32,725 bases of DNA, from NCBI RefSeq assembly GCF_002257455.1, contig NZ_NCKN01000012.1:1-32725 (forward strand), read 5' to 3'. The position numbers were made by a program, and so were the translations under genes. Numbering within the stretch: position 1 is the first letter of the stretch; each line of letters starts with the position of its first letter. The notes under the pieces are model-generated. The model was not told the DNA's origin, did not search any database, and saw nothing but the letters and a program-made list of their open reading frames with translations. Shown one piece after another: positions 16,600 to 24,612 of this stretch. Source of the DNA: Microbacterium sp. 13-71-7. Lineage in GTDB: Bacteria; Actinomycetota; Actinomycetes; Actinomycetales; Microbacteriaceae.

Positions 16600-16629
16600 A
16601 TCGGCTCGGGACAGTGGCATCCTGGATCC

Positions 16630-17382
16630 ATGGCGAACTCCCCCTCCGGCGACTCGGTGACCGACCGCCTGCTGCGCGTGCTCGAGACCTTCACCCCGAC
16701 GCGCACCGTGCAGACGGCCGCCGAGATCGGGCGCAGGGCCGGCCTTCCCGTCTCCACCGCGCATCGCATGGTCGGCGAGCTCGTCGAGGCGGGCCTCCTG
16801 GAGCGCGACGAGGATCGGCGGATCCGCATCGGCATGCGGCTGTGGGAGCTCGCGACCCGCTCCTCGCATGCGCTGCGCCTGCGCCAGGCGGCGATGCCGT
16901 CGATGGAGCGCGTGCAGAGCCGGCTGCGCGAGCACACCCAGCTCGCGATCCTGGAGCAGGATGAGGCGCTCTTCCTGGAGCGCCTGTCCGGCCCGGAATC
17001 CGGCGCGAACGTCACCCGGATCGCGGGGCGCCTGCCGCTGCACGCGTCGTCCTCCGGCCTCGTGCTCCTCGCCTTCGGCACGCGCGACCTGCAGGAGCGG
17101 ATCCTCGCGGGACCCCTCGCGCCCGTCACGAGGGAGACCATCACGGACACGGGAGCCCTGCGCCGTGCGCTCGCCGACATCCGGCGCCTCGGTCACGTCG
17201 TCGCGCCGGGGTACATCGAGGACGTCTCGACCGGCGTCGCCGTGCCGATCCGCGACGAGACGGGTGCCGTGATCGCCGCGCTCTCCGCGGTGCTCCCGCG
17301 CGACGCGCAGACCGACATCGCGCTCTACGAGCTGCACGCTGCGGCCCGCGACATCGAGCGCACGCTCGGCTTCCGCCGCTGA
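16630..17382 (+). CDS. IclR-family regulator of the pob/pca genes (PcaR/PobR-like)
   Basis: This 250-residue regulator has an N-terminal winged helix (about 12-70; GLPVSTAHRMVGELVEAGLL is the HTH) and a C-terminal IclR effector domain. That domain contains GRLPLHASSSGLVLLAF and GVAVPIRDETGAVIAALS, the ligand-pocket segments. The ATG at 16630 (MANSPSGDSV) gives the normal length; no good ribosome site is seen, so a leaderless or short-leader transcript is possible. It sits between divergent pcaH and downstream pobA, and identical operator patterns lie before both. It probably senses 4-hydroxybenzoate or protocatechuate. Whether it activates or represses cannot be read from the sequence. Confidence 0.9.
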   Translation: MANSPSGDSVTDRLLRVLETFTPTRTVQTAAEIGRRAGLPVSTAHRMVGELVEAGLLERDEDRRIRIGMRLWELATRSSHALRLRQAAMPSMERVQSRLREHTQLAILEQDEALFLERLSGPESGANVTRIAGRLPLHASSSGLVLLAFGTRDLQERILAGPLAPVTRETITDTGALRRALADIRRLGHVVAPGYIEDVSTGVAVPIRDETGAVIAALSAVLPRDAQTDIALYELHAAARDIERTLGFRR

Positions 17383-17390
17383 AGCCGGAA

Positions 17391-17405
17391 TCCCGTTCAA
17401 CGGGA
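17391..17405 (+). promoter_or_regulatory. IclR-type operator before pobA
   Basis: TCCCGTTCAACGGGA is a perfect 7-1-7 palindrome ending 57 bases before the pobA ATG. It matches the pcaH/iclR site at 12 of 15 positions, and all three differences are transitions that keep the symmetry or flank the centre. It is probably bound by the same IclR protein. Confidence 0.75.
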
Positions 17406-17462
17406 GCGATCGAGCGCGCAACGGGGCGCATCGGCGAGGCTTGCGCCGTCGAAGGAGACCTC

Positions 17463-18644
17463 ATGACCATCACCGTCCGCACCCGAGTCGCCATCGTCGG
17501 CGCGGGCCCCGCCGGCCTGCTGCTCTCGCATCTGCTCGCCGCCGCCGGGATCGGATCCATCGTGATCGACCGCCGTGAACGCGGCGAGATCGAGCAGACC
17601 GTCCGCGCCGGCATCCTCGAGCAGGGCACGGTGGACCTCCTGGTCGCGTCCGGCGCGTCGACCAGGGTGCTGACGGACGGCCACCGCCACGACGGGATCG
17701 AGCTGCGCTTCGACGGCGTCGGCCACCGCTTCGACTTTCCCGCCCTCACCGGCCGCAGCGTGTGGCTGTACCCGCAGCACGAGGTGCTGAAGGATCTCAT
17801 CGCGGCGCGCCTCGCGGACGGGCAGGATCTGCGTTTCGGCGTCTCCGCGACGGCGGTGCGGGACGCGGAGTCGTCCCGCCCGACGGTCATCGCGCAGGAT
17901 GCGGAAGGCGCCGAGATCGAGATCGAGGCGGAGGTGGTCGTCGGCGCCGACGGATCGCACGGCGTGGTCCGGAGGACGGTGAGCCCGACCGGCGGGCACT
18001 TCCGGGAGTTTCCGTTCGCGTGGTTCGGGATCCTGTGCGAGGCCCCGCCCAGCAACGACGTCCTCGTCTACAGCAGCTCGGACGCCGGGTTCGCCCTCAT
18101 CAGCCAGCGCAGCGACACCGTGCAGCGGATGTACTTCCAGTGCGAGCCGGGCACGGATCCGGCCGCGACGAGCGACGCACGGATCTGGGAGGAGCTGCGG
18201 AGTCGGATCCCCGGCATGCCCTTGAACGAGGGGCCGATCATCCGGCGGGACGTGCTGCGGTTCCGCAGCTTCGTCGCGCACGAGCTGCGGCGCGGCCGCA
18301 CGGTCCTCGTCGGCGACGCCGCGCACACCGTGCCGCCGACCGGCGCGAAGGGCATGAATCTCGCGGTCGCCGACGTCGTGCTGCTCGACCGCGCGATCCG
18401 CGCCCTCCTGCTCGACGGCGACGACGGCCCGCTCGACCGCTTCCCCGAGGTCGCCGCCCGGCGCATCTGGCAGGCCCAGCACTTCTCGGCGTGGATGACG
18501 AACCTGCTGCACACGGCGCCCGACGCCACCGACTTCGACCGGCATCGCCGGCAGGGCGAGCTGCACATGCTCACCGGCTCCGAGGCCGGCCGCCGCTACC
18601 TCGCCGAGGCCTACACCGGCTGGCCGTTCGACCCCGCCCTCTGA
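17463..18644 (+). CDS. pobA: 4-hydroxybenzoate 3-monooxygenase
   Basis: This 393-residue FAD-dependent hydroxylase converts 4-hydroxybenzoate to protocatechuate using NAD(P)H and O2. FAD motifs are GAGPAG (13-18), GADGSHG (161-167) and GDAAHTVPPTGAKGMN (284-299). Residues matching the substrate pocket of the Pseudomonas enzyme are visible: Y203, S214, R216, Y224, P292 and Y384. AAGGAG lies six bases before the ATG at 17463. It links the side-chain-shortening operon (which should deliver 4-hydroxybenzoate) to PcaHG. An IclR-type site lies upstream and a REP-like hairpin pair follows. Confidence 0.94.
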   Translation: MTITVRTRVAIVGAGPAGLLLSHLLAAAGIGSIVIDRRERGEIEQTVRAGILEQGTVDLLVASGASTRVLTDGHRHDGIELRFDGVGHRFDFPALTGRSVWLYPQHEVLKDLIAARLADGQDLRFGVSATAVRDAESSRPTVIAQDAEGAEIEIEAEVVVGADGSHGVVRRTVSPTGGHFREFPFAWFGILCEAPPSNDVLVYSSSDAGFALISQRSDTVQRMYFQCEPGTDPAATSDARIWEELRSRIPGMPLNEGPIIRRDVLRFRSFVAHELRRGRTVLVGDAAHTVPPTGAKGMNLAVADVVLLDRAIRALLLDGDDGPLDRFPEVAARRIWQAQHFSAWMTNLLHTAPDATDFDRHRRQGELHMLTGSEAGRRYLAEAYTGWPFDPAL

Positions 18645-18657
18645 CCCCATCCCTGAT

Positions 18658-18784
18658 CCGAGTCGTCCCCACCAGCGCACGCCATGGCCTCCGCTCACAG
18701 GGACGACCCCAAGCTGGTCACCGCAACATTCCGCGTCGTCCCCACCAGCGGACGCTATGGGCTCCGCTCATGGGGACGACTCGG
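18658..18784. repeat. REP-like doublet: two 46-bp palindromic repeats with 14-bp outer inverted ends
   Basis: Two direct copies (18662-18707 and 18735-18780) agree at 41 of 46 positions. Each is an imperfect palindrome: GTCGTCCCC at one end, GGGGACGAC at the other, and inner AGCGGA/TCCGCT in the second copy. The whole unit is bounded by a perfect inverted repeat, CCGAGTCGTCCCCA (18658-18671) with its complement at 18771-18784. It lies 13 bases after the pobA stop. It may act as a terminator or RNA stabiliser, or be a mobile REP/BIME-type element. No transposase is in the window. Confidence 0.75.
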
Positions 18785-18844
18785 AAGTGGGGTGACCCAG
18801 AGAACAGGCGGGGTGCTCGGTCGTGCGGGAGGGGGACGCGGGGG

Positions 18845-18858
18845 CGCTCATGTGAGCG
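18845..18858. promoter_or_regulatory. Short palindrome before the Tat nucleotidase
   Basis: CGCTCA-TG-TGAGCG is a perfect 6-2-6 inverted repeat. It lies 45 bases before the first candidate start of the nucleotidase gene, in the region where its promoter should be. It could be an operator; no regulator can be named. Confidence 0.35.
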
Positions 18859-18903
18859 ACGGGAAAATGTTCACGCGCGCTTTGTTGTCGCCGCCCCCGC
18901 GGC

Positions 18904-20808
18904 ATGGTTGCATCGGTCCTCATGACAGATGAAACACATCTCCACCGCCACGCCGACGCCCCGCAGCCCCGCTGGTGCTCGTGCGCCGTCCCCGATGACG
19001 TCGAGCAGGAGCGCCGCTCAGGGCTGAGCCGGCGCGGATTCCTCACCGGCGTCTCCGCGGCGAGCGCGCTCGCCGCCGCCGGCTGGGTCGCCACCAGCTC
19101 GGACTCGGCATCCGCGGCCGCGGGCGGGGTCGGCAAGTCCGTGACCATCACGATCATGGGATCCTCCGACATCCACTCGCACGCGGTGAACTGGGACTAC
19201 TACAAGGACGCGGCCTACTCCGACAAGGCCGGCAACGTCGTCGGCCTGTCGCGCGTCTCGAGCGTCGTCAACCAGATCCGCGCGGACCGCGGCCGTGACC
19301 GCACGCTCCTCTTCGACGCCGGCGACACGATCCAGGGCACCCCGCTGGGCTTCTACTACGCGACGATCGACCCGATCACCAAGAGCGGCGCGATCCACCC
19401 GATGGCCGCGCAGATGAACGCCATCGGCTACGACGCCGTCGCCCTGGGCAACCACGAGTTCAACTACGGCCTCGACTTCCTCGACACGTGGATCTCGCAG
19501 ATGAAGGCGCCCGTGCTGGGTGCGAACGCCGTGCGGGCAGGGACCACCGTGCCCGCCTACACGCCGTACACGATCAAGACGCTGCACCCGAAGGGCGCCA
19601 AGCCGATCCGGGTCGGCGTGCTCGGCCTCACCAACCCGGGCATCGTCATCTGGGACAAGGCCAACGTGAGCGGCAAGGTCGAGGTGCTGGACATCGTCGA
19701 GACCGCGAAGCGCTGGGTGCCCGTGATCCGCGACCAGGGCGTCGACGTGCTGGTCGTCAGCGTGCACTCCGGCGACAGCGGCACCTCGTCCTACGGCGAC
19801 GCGCTGCCCAACGAGAACGCCGCGGCACTGCTCGCCGAGCAGGTCCCCGGCATCGACGCGATCCTGTTCGGGCACGCGCACAAGGACATCCCGCAGCGCT
19901 TCGTCACCAACGCGACGACCGGCCAGCAGGTCGTGCTCAGCGAGCCGATGTGCTGGGGCCAGCGGCTCAGCGTGTTCGACATCGAGCTGCAGCAGGTCAA
20001 GGGCCAGTGGACCGTCGTGTCGAAGAAGGCCACGAACGTCAACACGAACACGGTCGAGGACGACCCGGCGCTGGTCTCGCTCATCCAGGCGCAGCACGAT
20101 GCCGTGGTCGCGTACGTCAACAAGCCGGTCGCGACGTCGACCGAGGAGCTCTCCGCTGCGGAGTCCTGCTGGAAGGACACCGCGATCCTCGACTACGTCA
20201 ACAAGGTGCAGGTCGACACCGTGACCAAGGCCATCGCCGGCACGGCGGAGGCGTCCCTCCCGATCGTGTCGATCGCGGCTCCCTTCAACCGGCAGGCCAC
20301 CTTCCCGGCCGGTGAGGTCACGATCCGCGACGTCGCAGGGCTGTACATCTACGACAACACCCTCATGGCCTCGGTGCTCACCGGCGCGCAGCTCAAGGAC
20401 TACCTGGAGTACTCCGCGAAGTACTTCCAGCAGGTCGCCCCTGCCGCCCCGGTGGATCCGGCGAGCTGGACGAACGCGCTGAACACCCCGGACTACAACT
20501 ACGACCAGTTCTCCGGCGTCACGTACGACGTCGACATCGCGCAGCCGCAGGGATCCCGGATCCAGAACCTGTCCTGGAACGGCGCTCCCGTCGACCCGGC
20601 GCAGAAGTTCGTGGTCGCGGTGAACAACTACCGCCAGTCCGGCGGCGGCGGCTTCCCGCACATCGCGACCGCGCCGGTCGTCTACAACGCGCAGGTCGCG
20701 ATCCGCGAGGCCATCGTGGCGTACGCCTCGGCGGCCGGCACGATCGACCCGAAGGACTTCCACGTCGTGAACTGGCAGCTCACGCGCGCCGGGACCCCGG
20801 TCTTCTGA
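18904..20808 (+). CDS. Tat-exported bifunctional metallophosphatase/5'-nucleotidase
   Basis: This 634-residue secreted enzyme of the UshA/CpdB type hydrolyses extracellular nucleotides or cyclic nucleotides. The twin-arginine signal is SRRGFLTGVSAASALAAAG (R43, R44). The metallophosphatase domain has D89-I-H91 (SDIHSH), DAGD (138-141), GNHE (182-185) and GHAHKD. The 5'-nucleotidase C-terminal domain follows, with NNYRQSGGGGFP as its substrate loop. The N-terminus before RR is long, with two cysteines and several histidines. A second ATG at 18922 would shorten it by six residues; neither has a visible ribosome site. Unlike the frameshifted relative at 10671-12469 it has no sortase signal, so it is free or cell-surface associated. 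Phosphate or purine scavenging is the likely role. Confidence 0.87.
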   Translation: MVASVLMTDETHLHRHADAPQPRWCSCAVPDDVEQERRSGLSRRGFLTGVSAASALAAAGWVATSSDSASAAAGGVGKSVTITIMGSSDIHSHAVNWDYYKDAAYSDKAGNVVGLSRVSSVVNQIRADRGRDRTLLFDAGDTIQGTPLGFYYATIDPITKSGAIHPMAAQMNAIGYDAVALGNHEFNYGLDFLDTWISQMKAPVLGANAVRAGTTVPAYTPYTIKTLHPKGAKPIRVGVLGLTNPGIVIWDKANVSGKVEVLDIVETAKRWVPVIRDQGVDVLVVSVHSGDSGTSSYGDALPNENAAALLAEQVPGIDAILFGHAHKDIPQRFVTNATTGQQVVLSEPMCWGQRLSVFDIELQQVKGQWTVVSKKATNVNTNTVEDDPALVSLIQAQHDAVVAYVNKPVATSTEELSAAESCWKDTAILDYVNKVQVDTVTKAIAGTAEASLPIVSIAAPFNRQATFPAGEVTIRDVAGLYIYDNTLMASVLTGAQLKDYLEYSAKYFQQVAPAAPVDPASWTNALNTPDYNYDQFSGVTYDVDIAQPQGSRIQNLSWNGAPVDPAQKFVVAVNNYRQSGGGGFPHIATAPVVYNAQVAIREAIVAYASAAGTIDPKDFHVVNWQLTRAGTPVF

Positions 20809-20816
20809 GCGCCCGC

Positions 20817-20854
20817 GACGCCCCTCCCGTCCCGAACCGGGACGGAGGGGCGTC
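20817..20854. terminator. Bidirectional hairpin terminator
   Basis: A 17-bp stem with one bulged C (20827) closes a three-base loop (20835-20837). It starts nine bases after the nucleotidase stop and ends 12 bases before the stop of the convergent binding-protein gene. Confidence 0.82.
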
Positions 20855-20866
20855 GTCGTCCCTGCG

Positions 20867-21691
20867 CTACTTCACGGTCGGCGGAGCGGGGATCCCGTAG
20901 CCGGAGGGGGCGATGTTCGCGTCGAGCGACTTCTTCCACGCGCCCGAGGAGATGTACTCCTTGAGCGCGGCGCGCACCTTCTCGAGCCGGTCGTCCCCCT
21001 GCTTCAGGCCGATCCCGTAGTTCTCGTCGGTGAACCCCTTGCCGATCACGCGCAGCACGCCCTTGTACTCGGGCTGCGTCGCGAAGCCGGCGAGGATGAG
21101 GTCGTCCGTCGACACCGCGTCGACCGTGCCGGCGGCGAGGTCTCGGACGCACTCGGACCAGGACGGCACCTTCACGACGGTGATCTTCCCCTGGTAGTGC
21201 GAGGTGAGGTAGTCGATCGAGGTCGTCCCGGCGGCCGCGCACACCTTCTTCCCGTCCAGCGTCTCGGGTCCGGTGATCGTGTCGTCGTTGCGGCGGATGA
21301 GCAAATCCTGATGCGCCACGAAGTACGGCCCGGCGAACGCGATCTCCTTCTCCCGCTCGGGGGTGATCGAGAACGTCGAGACGACGAGGTCGACCTTGCC
21401 CGAGGTGACCGCGCTCACGCGCTCGGCCTGATCGATGCGCTGCCACGTGATGTTCTTCGTGGGCACGCCGAGCTTGCCGGCGACGTAGTTCGCGGTGTCG
21501 ATGTCGAACCCGGCGTATCCGGAGTCGGTCTTGAGGCTCACGCCGGGCAGGTCGTCGGCGATGCCGATCCTGAGGGTGCCGGATCCGGTCGCGCTGTTGT
21601 CTCCGGTGTTCTGCGGAGTTCCCGAGGAGCAGCCGGAGACGAGCACGGAGGCGGCGACGAGGCTCAACGCGGCGGCGGCGAGGCGGCGCAT
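20867..21691 (-). CDS. Glutamate-type ABC substrate-binding lipoprotein (orphan)
   Basis: This is a 274-residue type-2 periplasmic-binding-fold protein (polar amino acid family, GluB-like). The lipobox VSGC places the lipidated cysteine at position 21. The binding fold shows DLPGVSLKTDSGYAGFDID, VDLVVSTFSITPEREKEIAFAGPYF and VCAAAGTTSIDYL, all typical of SBP_bac_3. The ATG at 21691 follows GGGGGA by seven bases. It starts one base after the stop of an APC-family permease, and no ABC permease or ATPase gene is nearby. It therefore either serves an ABC system encoded elsewhere or works with the secondary transporter in an unusual pairing. The ligand is probably an acidic or polar amino acid. 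Confidence 0.88.
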   Translation of the reverse strand: MRRLAAAALSLVAASVLVSGCSSGTPQNTGDNSATGSGTLRIGIADDLPGVSLKTDSGYAGFDIDTANYVAGKLGVPTKNITWQRIDQAERVSAVTSGKVDLVVSTFSITPEREKEIAFAGPYFVAHQDLLIRRNDDTITGPETLDGKKVCAAAGTTSIDYLTSHYQGKITVVKVPSWSECVRDLAAGTVDAVSTDDLILAGFATQPEYKGVLRVIGKGFTDENYGIGLKQGDDRLEKVRAALKEYISSGAWKKSLDANIAPSGYGIPAPPTVK

Positions 21692-21692
21692 G

Positions 21693-23408
21693 TCACCGTC
21701 CCCCTTCGCGCGGGCCCGTGGCATCGTCTGGCCGGTTCTTGTCCGGTTCGTCGAGGTTGTCCCACTCGTGCATCTCGATCTCGACGGGCCCGACCGGGAT
21801 CCCGTCGTCCTCGTCGTCCTCGTCGCGGTCGTGCACGTCGAACTGCACCGTGCCGATGGCCGCGATGGACTCCGTGCGCGGACCCGCGGGCCGCGGCGGA
21901 TAGCGCAGCCCGGTGTCGGTCCATTTGCTGAGCATCCGGCCGTCGGTCTGCGCGGCCACCCTGCCCTTCACGATCAGCCAGCCGAGCTCGAAGATCACGA
22001 GGAGCACCGGGATCCCGACGACGACCACCACGAAGCCGGTCTTGTGCCAGAAGTAGGGCGATGCCTGCCACCCGGAGATCGCCATGCCCACGATCACGAA
22101 CACGAGGAAGGCGAGGCCCAGATAGCTCGTCCAGGGTGTTCCCGGAGCCCGGAAGGTGCTGGGCGGCAGCACTCCCCTGTCGGTGAGTCTTCGCAGCCGC
22201 AACTGGCAGACGAAGATCGTGCCCCAGGTGAACACGACGGCGATCGAGGCCGCCTCGAGCGCGATCTCGAAGGCGTCAGGGCTCACCGCGTTCAGGATGG
22301 ATCCGAACACGTACACGACCGCGGTCATCACGATGCCCGCCCACGGGACGCCGGACCTGCTCATCTTCAGCGTGAAGCCAGGGGCCTGCTTGGCCATGCC
22401 GAGGCTGCGCAGCACCCGGCCCGTCGTGTACAGGCCGGAGTTCAGCGACGACATCGCGGCGACGATGAGGATCGCCTGGATCACATTGGCCATCCACGGC
22501 ATGCCCATCCGCCCGAACACGGTCACGAACGGGCTGATACCGGGCGTGAACTCGCTCGTCGGCAGGATGCAGACCAGCAGCAGCAGGGCGCCGCAGTAGA
22601 AGACGGCGATCCGGACGATGACCGCGTTCACGGCCTTCGGCACCTCGCGCTTCGGATCCTCCATCTCGCCCGCCGCGATGCCGACCATCTCGATCGCGGC
22701 ATAGGCGAACACCACGCCCGACATCACGATGATCGGCCCGTACCAGGCGAAGCCGTCTCCGCTGGGCCAGAACCCGCCGGGATTGGACCAGAGGTTCTGC
22801 ACTCCCGCACGATGCCCGCCGACGTCGAAGCTGAAGGCGACGACGACGATCCCCACCACGAGGAACACGATGATGGCGGTGACCTTGAGCACCGACGCCC
22901 AGAACTCGAACTCTCCGAACGCCTTCGCGGAGAGCAGGTTGACGACGAGCACCACGGCGAGCGCGATGAGGACCGTGGCCCAGGTGGGCATCTGCGGCCA
23001 CCAGTACTGGATGTACAGCCCGACCGCACTGAGCTCGGCGATGCCGGTGAGCGCCCAGTTCGTCCAGTACATCCACCCCGTGTAGTACGCCGCCTTCTCG
23101 CCGAAGAACTCGCGCATCCACGAGACGAAGGCGCCGGAGGTGGTGCGGTAGAGCACCAGCTCGCCGAGCGCCCGCATGAGGAAGTAGGCGATCACGCCCA
23201 CGAAGGCGTAGCTGAGCACGAGCGCGGGTCCGTTGCTGTGCAGCCGGGAGGCGGATCCGAGGAAGAGGCCCGTGCCGATCGCACCCCCGATCGCGATCAT
23301 CTGCACCTGACGACGGTTCAGGCTCTTCTTGTACCCGGCCTGTTCCGCGTCGTGCTCTGCGCCGTGGTCCTCCGCGTGCGTGAGATTCCCGGCATCGGTC
23401 TGCGACAT
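21693..23408 (-). CDS. Amino-acid permease (APC superfamily, AAT family)
   Basis: This 571-residue secondary transporter has about 12 membrane segments. The family start KSLNRRQVQMIAIGGAIGTG is present around residues 27-46, followed by LVLSYAFVGVIAYFLMRALGELVLY and the GEMEDPKREVPKAVN loop after helix 6. It resembles GabP, AroP and CycA-like carriers. The ATG at 23408 follows GGGGGAT; a longer frame to 24221 runs through the neighbouring gene and is rejected. The C-terminal tail of about 80 residues is cytoplasmic and strongly acidic (DRDEDDEDDG), which is longer than usual. It is followed after one base by a binding-lipoprotein gene, so the two are co-transcribed. Substrate is not assignable. 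Confidence 0.88.
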   Translation of the reverse strand: MSQTDAGNLTHAEDHGAEHDAEQAGYKKSLNRRQVQMIAIGGAIGTGLFLGSASRLHSNGPALVLSYAFVGVIAYFLMRALGELVLYRTTSGAFVSWMREFFGEKAAYYTGWMYWTNWALTGIAELSAVGLYIQYWWPQMPTWATVLIALAVVLVVNLLSAKAFGEFEFWASVLKVTAIIVFLVVGIVVVAFSFDVGGHRAGVQNLWSNPGGFWPSGDGFAWYGPIIVMSGVVFAYAAIEMVGIAAGEMEDPKREVPKAVNAVIVRIAVFYCGALLLLVCILPTSEFTPGISPFVTVFGRMGMPWMANVIQAILIVAAMSSLNSGLYTTGRVLRSLGMAKQAPGFTLKMSRSGVPWAGIVMTAVVYVFGSILNAVSPDAFEIALEAASIAVVFTWGTIFVCQLRLRRLTDRGVLPPSTFRAPGTPWTSYLGLAFLVFVIVGMAISGWQASPYFWHKTGFVVVVVGIPVLLVIFELGWLIVKGRVAAQTDGRMLSKWTDTGLRYPPRPAGPRTESIAAIGTVQFDVHDRDEDDEDDGIPVGPVEIEMHEWDNLDEPDKNRPDDATGPREGGR

Positions 23409-23551
23409 GCGATCCCCCTGTCGTTCACCCGTGTTCGCCGGTGGGGCGGGTCGCAGGACGGCTCGGAGCATCGGCGCTGGCGTGGTACTGAGAATGGCAC
23501 GGTTTCTGGACCGAGGGCAATCGGTCGCGCGGCGCGTTCCCGTTCCGGAGC

Positions 23552-23983
23552 TCAGTCCCGCCGCTCTGCGATGTCCTTCACACTGCGCACGAGACTGTCC
23601 CACATCGTGGTCGAATGCAGCGCCGCCGCTTCGTCCGGGTTGTTGTCCTGGCTGAGCGTCAGCTCGACCGGACCGTCTCCCGTGATCGTCCACGTCAGCG
23701 TGTGGTAGTTCTCCGGGACGTCCGGCTTCCCCGAGAGAGGACTGAAGTGCGTGCAGACGAGGCGCCGCCCCGGCTCGACCTCGAGGATCACACCCCTGTC
23801 CTCGTAGGCCCGCCCCTGCCACTCCCCCTGCCAGCGGATCGGCCCGCCGACCGTCCAGTCGGTGACGACGGTCGTCCCGAACATGAACTCGCGGATCGCC
23901 TCGGGATCGGTCAGCACCTCCCAGACGCGATCGGGGGACGCGTCGATCGCGATGCTCGCTGTGGCGACATGGTCCTCTGGCAT
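23552..23983 (-). CDS. SRPBCC/AHSA1-domain protein
   Basis: This is a 143-residue START-like protein of the Activator-of-Hsp90 homology 1-like group. It opens with ATASIAIDASPDRVWEVLTD, the conserved first strand and helix of the SRPBCC fold. It continues WTVGGPIRWQGEWQGRAYEDRG and ends with the long C-terminal helix (TTMWDSLVRSVKDIAERR). Such proteins have a hydrophobic cavity that binds small ligands; the specific role is unknown. The ATG at 23983 follows GGGAGC by five bases. It lies upstream of the permease on the same strand (143-base gap) and is divergent from the YjbR-like gene, with no obvious functional link to either. Confidence 0.8.
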   Translation of the reverse strand: MPEDHVATASIAIDASPDRVWEVLTDPEAIREFMFGTTVVTDWTVGGPIRWQGEWQGRAYEDRGVILEVEPGRRLVCTHFSPLSGKPDVPENYHTLTWTITGDGPVELTLSQDNNPDEAAALHSTTMWDSLVRSVKDIAERRD

Positions 23984-24159
23984 GCTCTGCTCCCGTTCCG
24001 TCGGCCCCCGCCCCCATGATCCGCCGAAACCGACGGCGCGTACAGAGGCGGGTCGCGGGACGCGGTCCCGCACGGCGGTCCAGCGCCGTGTCCCCCGCGC
24101 ACGGCATGATGAGGTGCGAGGATGCGGTTCCGGATCCCTCCCGACGAAAGGCTCGGTGC

Positions 24160-24537
24160 GTGGCAGGCGACGACATGAAGGACTGGGTGCGGGCGCGGTG
24201 CGAGGAGCTGCCCGGCGTCACGATGGATCAGCCGTTCGGGCCCGAGGTGGACGTCTTCCGGGTGCGCGGGCTGATGTTCCTGGCGCTCTCGCCGTCGACC
24301 GCGACGGGCGTGACGCTCAAGTCGGCACCGGCGGACGCCGAAGCCCTGCGCGCCACGTTTCCCGCGATCATCCCGGGCTACCACATGAACAAGCGGCACT
24401 GGATCACGCTGCTCGCCGACGGAACCCTCGAGCGGGGCCTCGTCGAGGAGCTCGTGACCGAGGCCTATCGCCTCGTCGTCGCGAAGCTCCCGCGCGCGCA
24501 GCGTCCGGTGGATCCGGAGATCTTCGGGCGGGTGTGA
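24160..24537 (+). CDS. MmcQ/YjbR family protein
   Basis: This 125-residue protein has the YjbR/CyaY-like fold. It shows VTMDQPFGPEVDVFRVRGLMF followed by VTLKSAPADAEALRATFP and PGYHMNKRHWITL, the conserved core of the family. It is cytoplasmic and often called DNA-binding, but its function is not established. A GTG at 24160 is preferred because GAAAGG lies eight to nine bases upstream; an ATG at 24175 is the alternative. It is a single gene, divergent from the SRPBCC gene and convergent with fabF. Confidence 0.8.
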   Translation: MAGDDMKDWVRARCEELPGVTMDQPFGPEVDVFRVRGLMFLALSPSTATGVTLKSAPADAEALRATFPAIIPGYHMNKRHWITLLADGTLERGLVEELVTEAYRLVVAKLPRAQRPVDPEIFGRV

Positions 24538-24588
24538 CCCGAACCTCGAGGATCTGCGGAGCCCCGTCCCCCGCAGCGGCTGCACCGC

Positions 24589-24612
24589 CGCTATCCCGCC
24601 CGCTATCCCGCC
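24589..24612. repeat. Perfect 12-bp tandem duplication at the fabF stop
   Basis: CGCTATCCCGCC occurs twice in direct tandem. On the minus strand it repeats the codons CGG GCG GGA TAG, so fabF ends with a second in-frame stop 12 bases later. This looks like a recent slippage duplication. Confidence 0.8.

Noticed and set aside
24554..24576. CTGCGG/CCGCAG hairpin between the YjbR-like gene and fabF
   Set aside because: Only six base pairs with an 11-base loop and no T-tract; too weak to call a terminator with confidence.
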